Assembly (NCBI RefSeq): GCF_015355755.1
Contig: NZ_JACVEE010000003.1
Coordinates: forward strand, 1,044,176-1,108,175
DNA: 64,000 bases
Reading direction: 5' to 3'
Source of the DNA: Nocardia sp. XZ_19_385
GTDB lineage: Bacteria > Actinomycetota > Actinomycetes > Mycobacteriales > Mycobacteriaceae
In this document: piece after piece, positions 59,560-64,000 of the stretch
Position numbering within the stretch: position 1 is the first letter of the stretch
Layout: the number at the start of each line of letters is the position of its first letter
Translations under genes and position numbers: made by a program
Notes under the pieces: generated by a model
What the model saw: the letters and a program-made list of their open reading frames with translations, nothing else
The model's database searches: none
Told to the model about the DNA's origin: nothing

Positions 59560-60231
59560 CTACGCGTCGGCTTTGACGCCACCGTGCAGCCCCCACTTAT
59601 CAAGGCCCGAGTAGATCAGCGCAACACGTGCCCTGGGGAAATCGAGGCCCTCGGCCTCTCCGGTGTACAGCGCCGCCAGCGAGTCCGAACCTCGCCACCA
59701 GGTGTCCGCGAGACCCACCACCTCGCGCACCGGTTCGTAGTTGTCGAAGTCGATACCGTCGAGCTCATCGCCGACGAGCCTGGTGATTTGGCGCGCCCAC
59801 GTCGATGCATGGTGGGCCAAGGCGAGTGATTCCACCCAGCCCTCGATGCTCGAATGCAGAGGCACCCACCCAGCTCTATCAGCTTGGATTCCGAACTCAC
59901 CGGACGGGCCGATCATGAACATGAACGGCACCGCGGTCCGTTGCGTACCGGCTTCGAACCACCATCCCGCATTGTCTGTTTCGGGGGAATCCGGATAGAA
60001 AAAGCGTGGGCCGCCGTCGTACTGCGGCGCGGGTGGCAAATGCAGGCCGCCCCACTTCTTCTGGTAGGCCGTCATGCGGTCGACCAAGCCCGCAGGAATA
60101 CCTCGCTCCAGCCACCATTGCCGGTGGTCCTCCGCAGGCTGGACCTCGAGCTTGACACCGTGAGTGCCGACATACGATCGCGCTCGCGAGGTCAGGCCAT
60201 CGGGTACACCATCGTCAGGACGGAGAATCAC
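59560..60231 (-). CDS. Conserved hypothetical protein
   Basis: The 223-residue protein starts at GTG 60231 and has well-conserved-looking blocks: MTAYQKKWGGLHLPPAPQYDGGPRFFYPD, GWWFEAGTQRTAVPFMFMIGPSGEFGIQADRAGWVPLHSSIEGWVESLALAHHA and LADTWWRGSDSLAALYTGEAEG (quoted by landmarks). The Y-x-x-x-WGGL pattern resembles SMI1/KNR4-type proteins often linked to toxin immunity, but the match is weak. It is cytoplasmic and ends about 100 bases from the IS110 leader. Confidence 0.7.
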   Translation of the reverse strand: MILRPDDGVPDGLTSRARSYVGTHGVKLEVQPAEDHRQWWLERGIPAGLVDRMTAYQKKWGGLHLPPAPQYDGGPRFFYPDSPETDNAGWWFEAGTQRTAVPFMFMIGPSGEFGIQADRAGWVPLHSSIEGWVESLALAHHASTWARQITRLVGDELDGIDFDNYEPVREVVGLADTWWRGSDSLAALYTGEAEGLDFPRARVALIYSGLDKWGLHGGVKADA

Positions 60232-60277
60232 CGGGGCGAGTCTATTCGGTGGAGCAAAACAGTGCGCTCGTGCGCGG

Positions 60278-60399
60278 CGAACGCACTCATCTGCCGCGAC
60301 CCGCGCGGCCTGAGGGGGCCAGCGCGGGCCTACAGGGGATCAATGGGCACAGATCATCTCAGCGTCAGCAACACGCCATCATGCCGATGTGCGTGCACC
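60278..60399 (+). repeat. Dispersed intergenic repeat, full-length copy
   Basis: The copy runs CGAACGCAC, CTGCCGCGACCCGCGCGGCC, GCGCGGGCCT, GATCAATGGGCA, GATCATCTCAGCGTCAGCAA, CGCCATCATGCCGA and GCACC in order. The last part runs close to the truncated gene at 60419. Confidence 0.75.
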
Positions 60400-60418
60400 T
60401 AAAGCGATTTGGATTCGG

Positions 60419-60750
60419 CTATCCGGCGTGGCCGAAGGTGACCTCGGTTCGGTGCGGATGAGCGGTGCGGACATGAGCTGTCGCCGGATGGTGGGCAACG
60501 AGCGACAGGAAATGTTCGGTCCGCTCGGGATGGGGACACCACTGACTGCCGTTTCCGATGTTGCGGGCCGTCGGCGTCACCGGATAGTGCAGGGTGAGTG
60601 AGAGCTGCCGAATATTGTCATCGTCTCCGTGGTCAGTGATCACTTGGCGCGTGATGTCGTAAACAAATTCTTGCTGGTCGTCGCCATAAATGCCCCACTG
60701 GAACAGCAGCATGTCGCCGTCGTTGTCGAGGTCGACACTGCCATGCGGTG
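60419..60750 (-). pseudogene. Truncated copy of the 61368-61817 gene
   Basis: From MLLFQWGIYG at 60712 the product is nearly identical to the C-terminal two thirds of the intact gene 950 bases to the right (DQQEFVYDITRQVITDHGDDDN, HLTLHYP-type block, HPHRTEVTF). About 60 N-terminal residues are absent, and a one-base loss breaks the frame just before MLLFQW. At about 60750 the homology ends where a dispersed repeat copy begins. This is a decayed tandem duplicate. Confidence 0.75.
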
Positions 60751-60860
60751 ATGGGTAAGGGCAGAAATCATCTCAGAGCCAGGGACGCACTGAAATGCCG
60801 ATTCAGTGCGGACTGCGGCGTCCGTGCCAGACGGACCATGGCGCTTCGAACGATGATCTT
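60751..60860 (+). repeat. Dispersed intergenic repeat, partial copy with a second module
   Basis: GGGCAGAAATCATCTCAG and ATGCCGATTCAGTGC belong to the common repeat. They are followed by a second shared module, GGACTGCGGCG, GTGCCAGACGGA, GCGCTTC and TGATCTT, that recurs at 62640-62712. Confidence 0.6.
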
Positions 60861-61175
60861 TCAGGGAAGTGTTTCACCAGACTGCCAAGTGATCGGAGAG
60901 GGCACCCTCGATTTTGCCGCGATCTGCGCATCTTCAACTGAACGGTGCGGCCCGGAATCAGGCCAGAAAGACGCATTGTTGCGGAGGGCTTCGAACGCCA
61001 GGTAGTAGGCGTGCCCGGCCGAATCAAGGAACGGCTCCTCGCCCGCCTCGAGTGTGCCCTCTTCTCGGGCCACCTCGTACCAGAAGTCGTAGTCGAGGCG
61101 GACAACGAACACTGGCATGAGAACGACGTCGGCATACAGCCACGAACCCGTAGCTACGATTTCTCGCCTGTTCAT
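60861..61175 (-). CDS. Small hypothetical protein
   Basis: The 104-residue product starts MNRREIVATGSWLYADVVLMPVFVVRLDYDFWYEV, followed by LEAGEEPFLDSAGHAYYLAFEALRNNASFWPDSG (quoted by landmarks). It looks like a compact alpha/beta protein without signal peptide. It is flanked on both sides by dispersed repeats. Family unknown; an immunity-type role is only a possibility from context. Confidence 0.6.
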   Translation of the reverse strand: MNRREIVATGSWLYADVVLMPVFVVRLDYDFWYEVAREEGTLEAGEEPFLDSAGHAYYLAFEALRNNASFWPDSGPHRSVEDAQIAAKSRVPSPITWQSGETLP

Positions 61176-61233
61176 GATGACCAGATGCTACGCAGGGGCT
61201 GAGAAACCCTCGCTTCGATGCCTGGCCAACGTC

Positions 61234-61348
61234 CTACATTGCCGCGACCCGCGTGGTCCCAAGCGATCAGCGCGGGCCTGCGGAAGATCAACGGGCAGGG
61301 ATCATCCCAGCATCGGTAACGCACCATCATGCCGATTTCAGTGCACCC
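61234..61348 (+). repeat. Dispersed intergenic repeat, full-length copy
   Basis: CATTGCCGCGACCCGCG, GATCAGCGCGGGCCTGCGGA, AGATCAACGGGCA, GATCATCCCAGCATC, GGTAACGCACCATCATGCCG and ATTTCAGTGCACC run in the common order. Confidence 0.75.
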
Positions 61349-61367
61349 ACCGGTGATCTGGATTCGG

Positions 61368-61817
61368 CTATCCGGCGTGGTCGAAGGTGACCTCGGTACG
61401 GTGCGGGTGAGCGGTGAGGACATGAGATGTCGCCGGGTGGTGGGCAACCACCGACAGGAAATGTTCGGTCTGCTCGGGGTGAGAACACCATTGACTGCCG
61501 TTTCCGATGGTGGGGGACGTCGGCGTCATCGGATAGTGCAGGGTGAGTGAGAGCTGCCGGATATTGTCATCGTCCCCGTGATCAGTGATTACTTGGCGCG
61601 TGATGTCGTAAACAAATTCTTGCTGGTCGGGGCCATAAATGCCCCACTGGAACAGCAGCATGTCGCCGTCGCTGTCGAGGTCGACATCTGTCACGCGGTG
61701 ATGGACATAGAACATGGTCATAGCGTCGATCGCGGTGGTCGCGTCGAGGTCGTCGAGGGCGCGGCCGTGGCTGTCCAGGTACCGGCGGAATGCAATTTCT
61801 AGGTCGGCGACTCGCAC
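61368..61817 (-). CDS. Hypothetical protein with a truncated neighbour copy
   Basis: From GTG 61817 the 149-residue product has an N-terminal ADLEIAFRRYLDSHGRALDDLDATTAIDAM segment, DMLLFQWGIYGPDQQEFVYDITRQVITDHGDDDN, and a tail rich in His and Thr (HPATSHVLTAHPHRTEVTF; landmarks quoted). It looks soluble. A decayed partial copy lies at 60419-60750. The start is the weakest point, since no strong ribosome site is seen and the frame is open further upstream. Confidence 0.65.
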   Translation of the reverse strand: MRVADLEIAFRRYLDSHGRALDDLDATTAIDAMTMFYVHHRVTDVDLDSDGDMLLFQWGIYGPDQQEFVYDITRQVITDHGDDDNIRQLSLTLHYPMTPTSPTIGNGSQWCSHPEQTEHFLSVVAHHPATSHVLTAHPHRTEVTFDHAG

Positions 61818-61884
61818 CAGCGTTATTGTGCCGGACCGGGGTCGAAGGCGAGATGCGAGTGAACGTCTGGATTCTCGAGCCATC

Positions 61885-61997
61885 CGCACATGCCGCGATC
61901 CGCGCGGCCCGAAGTAGCCAGTGGGTCTTCGGAGGATCAACGGGCAGAGATCATCTCAGCGTCAGCAACGCACGCACATAGCCGATTTCAGTGCACC
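61885..61997 (+). repeat. Dispersed intergenic repeat, full-length copy
   Basis: CACATGCCGCGATCCGCGCG, GGATCAACGGGCAGAGATCA, TCTCAGCGTCAGCAACGCAC and GCCGATTTCAGTGCACC follow in the common order. Confidence 0.75.
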
Positions 61998-62072
61998 GTG
62001 CGGTCCAGATGTAGCGGGTTGGCGGCCCGGTCGGAATCATTGATCAGGTGGCTGTTGTGGTCGGTGCCGCTG

Positions 62073-62528
62073 TCATGCCGGTTCGCAGATGACGACCGGG
62101 ATATCCCGCGGAGTGCTGCGCTGATATCCGTCGTACGGGTTGCCGAATCCGCGGGTGATCTCGGGCCAGAGCTCGGCCTTTTCCTCCGTGGAAGCGGTGC
62201 GCGCGATGTACGGCTTGGTCTCACCGCGCACGGTGATCTCGACATTGGGATGGCCGACGAGATTCAGATACCAGGCGGGGTTGTGCGAAGCGCCTCCGAG
62301 CGAGGCGATCAGGACGATCCGCTCTGGAGTGAAAATGGGCGAGCTCAACAACGTGGAGCGCCGCTGACCGGTCTTGCGACCGATAGTGTGCAGCTCCAAC
62401 GCCTGCATCGAGCCGAGCCTGTGCGGCCAGCGACCGCCGGTCAGCTTCAACAAGCTTCGGTGGCCGTTTTCCAGCATCCACGCGCCGCTTTCCGCAACCC
62501 AGTCGGGGGTCTTCTGCTTGTCGCCCAT
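62073..62528 (-). CDS. Nitroreductase-family deazaflavin (F420)-dependent oxidoreductase
   Basis: The 151-residue protein has the Ddn-family blocks LELHTIGRKTGQRRSTLLSSPIF and GGASHNPAWYLNLVGHPNVEITVRGE, plus GYQRSTPRDIPVVICEP at the end. It would bind F420H2 and reduce a quinone-like or nitro compound. It is only moderately similar to the 11343-11795 product and keeps all landmarks. It is monocistronic; the ATG at 62528 has an AGAGGAGAGG-like site upstream. Confidence 0.9.
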   Translation of the reverse strand: MGDKQKTPDWVAESGAWMLENGHRSLLKLTGGRWPHRLGSMQALELHTIGRKTGQRRSTLLSSPIFTPERIVLIASLGGASHNPAWYLNLVGHPNVEITVRGETKPYIARTASTEEKAELWPEITRGFGNPYDGYQRSTPRDIPVVICEPA

Positions 62529-62639
62529 GGCCTCTCCTCTTCAGTTGGCCGGCATCTGTCGACACCTTCGCGAGCTTTCGTGACTGCATCATGTGTGGCC
62601 GCCCTGAGTCAATGACTGGAGCTGGCATGAGGCAAAAAC

Positions 62640-62712
62640 ACCCTGTCATGCCGATTTCAGTGCGGACTACGGCGCGCGTGCCAGACGGATCGTGCCGCTT
62701 CAACGTTGATCT
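62640..62712 (+). repeat. Second module of the dispersed repeat, second copy
   Basis: ATGCCGATTTCAGTGCGGACT, CGCGTGCCAGACGGATC, GCCGCTTCAACG and TGATCTT match the right part of the copy at 60751-60860. Confidence 0.6.
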
Positions 62713-62809
62713 TCAAACTCCAAACCGCTGCGGCTGAACACGAAACGGCCGCAGCACCAGATCGGTGCGGCGGCCGTTGTGTGCGGATGGCGCTACTTCG
62801 CCCAGAGCC

Positions 62810-63076
62810 TCAGGACACCTTCGATCCGCCGCTGAGGCTGGACGATCCGGTATGAAGCAGTTCCAGAAGGACATGAAAGGGGTTGAAGTCGGGCGGCAGG
62901 GCAACCGGTTCGGCTGCGGCGGGGGTGGCCGCAGCCTTTGCGGGGGTTGGGGCAGCCTTTGCGGGGGTTGGGGCAGCCTTTGCGGGGGTTGGGGCAGAGG
63001 ACTGTGCGTTCGCGGTGGCCATCGGGGCCAGCAACAGCGCGCCGGCCAGAGTGACCGCGGCGAGTGATCGTTTCAT
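62810..63076 (-). CDS. Small secreted protein with APTPAKA repeats
   Basis: The 88-residue precursor has a signal peptide (MKRSLAAVTLAGALLLAPMATANA). Three to four APTPAKA-like repeats and an ATPAAAEPVALPP linker follow, and then a short amphipathic segment (FNPFHVLLELLHTGSSSLSG). It is probably exported and partly disordered. AGGAATC-like bases precede the ATG. The terminal helix is the only part likely to fold; a membrane-active or wall-binding peptide is possible but unproven. Confidence 0.72.
   Translation of the reverse strand: MKRSLAAVTLAGALLLAPMATANAQSSAPTPAKAAPTPAKAAPTPAKAAATPAAAEPVALPPDFNPFHVLLELLHTGSSSLSGGSKVS
62931..62993. repeat. 21-bp tandem repeat
   Basis: Three exact copies of GCAGCCTTTGCGGGGGTTGG plus one base lie inside the small secreted-protein gene and encode APTPAKA on the minus strand. 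Confidence 0.9.
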
Positions 63077-63322
63077 CGAAAGATTCCTTCTGCTCTAGTT
63101 TTCGACCTGCTCAACTACCCGAAAGCAGCCAAGATCACGCTATGCGCGCACCGCCCCCAGTCCACAGACCTAGGTTCCGTCGCCCCTGACATCAGGGGCG
63201 CTCGCGCGATTTTGTGCCCTGCACAAGGCCAGATTATTGCGTCTGTTTTCCGCAGGTCGCCGAGGCCCTGATCGTCCCACGTCCGAGCACAGGCACCGGG
63301 CCGGGCGCGGAGTCGTGGGTAA

Positions 63323-63420
63323 TCGAACACACTGTATTGCCGCGAGCCGCGCGTTGGTCAGTCTTCCAAACCGGCTCGCTGGCAGCACTTCCCAAACGCA
63401 CGCACATGCCGATGTGCGGT
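63323..63420 (+). repeat. Dispersed intergenic repeat, degraded copy
   Basis: CGAACACACTGTATTGCCGCG, CCGCGCG, GGTCAG and the end CGCACGCACATGCCGATGTGC match the common repeat; the middle has diverged. Confidence 0.5.
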
Positions 63421-63791
63421 TAGTCCTCGTCAAGACGCTGAAGAACGTTTGTGAGGGCGTTTTCGTCATCGTGGAGGCCGATGAGGACCGCGGTCATGGA
63501 GCTGACGCCGGGTTCGCGGACGATGACGCCGTCCCCGCACCAGAAGTAGGAGCCGCTTACGCACTCTCCGGTCTCCGACCAGCGTGCCATGAGCCGTACG
63601 ATCTCTGCGACGGTGAACATTGTTGCGCTCCAACGGGAGCCATCCGGTAACCGCACCTCGACGTCGACGTTCTCTACGGTTTCGGGTTCTTCGTCAGTGC
63701 TGATGATGTACTGGACATCAAACGACGTCGTCTGGATGCGGTAGAAGATTCCATCGAAACTGTGGGATAGCACCGTTGTAGAGCTGGACAT
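63420..63791 (-). CDS. Hypothetical protein
   Basis: The 123-residue acidic product (DGIFYRIQTTSFDVQYIISTDEE, VEVRLPDGSRWSATMFTVAEIVRLMARWSETGECVSGSYFWCGDGVIVREPG; landmarks quoted) looks like a small beta-rich protein with two cysteines. It resembles small immunity- or adaptor-like proteins of actinomycete accessory regions, but I cannot assign a family. It lies between two dispersed repeat copies. Confidence 0.65.
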   Translation of the reverse strand: MSSSTTVLSHSFDGIFYRIQTTSFDVQYIISTDEEPETVENVDVEVRLPDGSRWSATMFTVAEIVRLMARWSETGECVSGSYFWCGDGVIVREPGVSSMTAVLIGLHDDENALTNVLQRLDED

Positions 63792-63859
63792 CGTGGCAAT
63801 GCTACGGCCGAACGCACATGCCTCAGAGCGCGCGAGCTACCAGGCCGCGGCGCCGGTCG

Positions 63860-63930
63860 GCGAACGCACTCAACTGCCGCTACCCGCGCGGCCCGAGTCG
63901 GTCAGCGCGGGTCTGCGGACGGAACGACTC
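63860..63930 (+). repeat. Dispersed intergenic repeat, left-half copy
   Basis: CGAACGCACTCAACTGCCGC, ACCCGCGCGGCC and GGTCAGCGCGGGTCTGCGGA match the left part of the common repeat. It then diverges before the window ends. Confidence 0.65.
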
Positions 63931-64000
63931 CCGACTCCCGGCAATGAGCGCTCATCCGAGTTGGGGTGTCGCTGACCGGAACCATGTCCAGCGGTCCACT

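Noticed and set aside
57954..63930. CRISPR array reading of the dispersed repeats
   Set aside because: Copies are about 100 bp, hundreds of bases apart, degenerate and separated by genes, with no cas genes.

Overview
The window is high-GC actinomycete DNA. F420-type flavoenzymes, a FadD15-like acyl-CoA ligase, a latex-clearing-protein-like oxygenase, GC-rich codon use and many TetR regulators suggest a mycolate actinomycete, most likely Nocardia or a close relative. The genus is inferred, not proven. All family calls and alignments were made by eye.

Region 1 (1-9.6 kb) is mostly core-like. It holds the end of pyrD, two diverged PfkB-fold proteins that have lost the kinase motifs, two small paralogues between them, a GTP cyclohydrolase II, a long-chain acyl-CoA ligase, a PEBP-family protein and an M20 peptidase. 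Region 2 (9.7-22.9 kb) holds small secreted proteins, an AhpD-like protein, an F420-type (Ddn-like) protein and a possible isoprenoid/oxygenase cluster: a PhyH dioxygenase, TetR, an Lcp-like heme oxygenase, a prenyl diphosphate synthase and a coupled 93-residue protein. Hydrolase/MerR and LuxR/FAD-protein pairs follow, and then a two-component pair damaged by a deletion across the kinase/regulator junction.

Region 3 (23-32.8 kb) starts with a membrane-anchored multicopper oxidase. It continues with two divergent transcripts encoding a GntP permease, KDPG aldolase, D-aminoacylase-like amidohydrolase, fold-III PLP lyase, KDG-type kinase, IclR regulator and RidA. Together these make a candidate complete route for an N-acyl amino-sugar acid such as N-acetyl-D-glucosaminate; catabolism of N-acyl-D-amino acids is the alternative. 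Region 4 (32.8-52 kb) is a mix of small operons, TetR-controlled oxidoreductases, hydrolases and hypothetical proteins, with several broken genes. It includes an MpaB-type oxygenase coupled to a cysteine-free thioredoxin-fold protein and an ankyrin/beta-propeller fusion.

Region 5 (52-64 kb) is accessory. Its main surprise is a ribosome-recycling-factor-like protein at 53017-53841 with an eroded rRNA-binding patch and a C-terminal extension of about 100 residues. It also holds an IS110-family element with a structured upstream region, many small unassigned genes, a truncated gene duplicate, and a dispersed family of roughly 100-bp intergenic repeats whose copies cluster from 57.9 kb to the end. 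No tRNA, rRNA, CRISPR array or replication origin was recognised.
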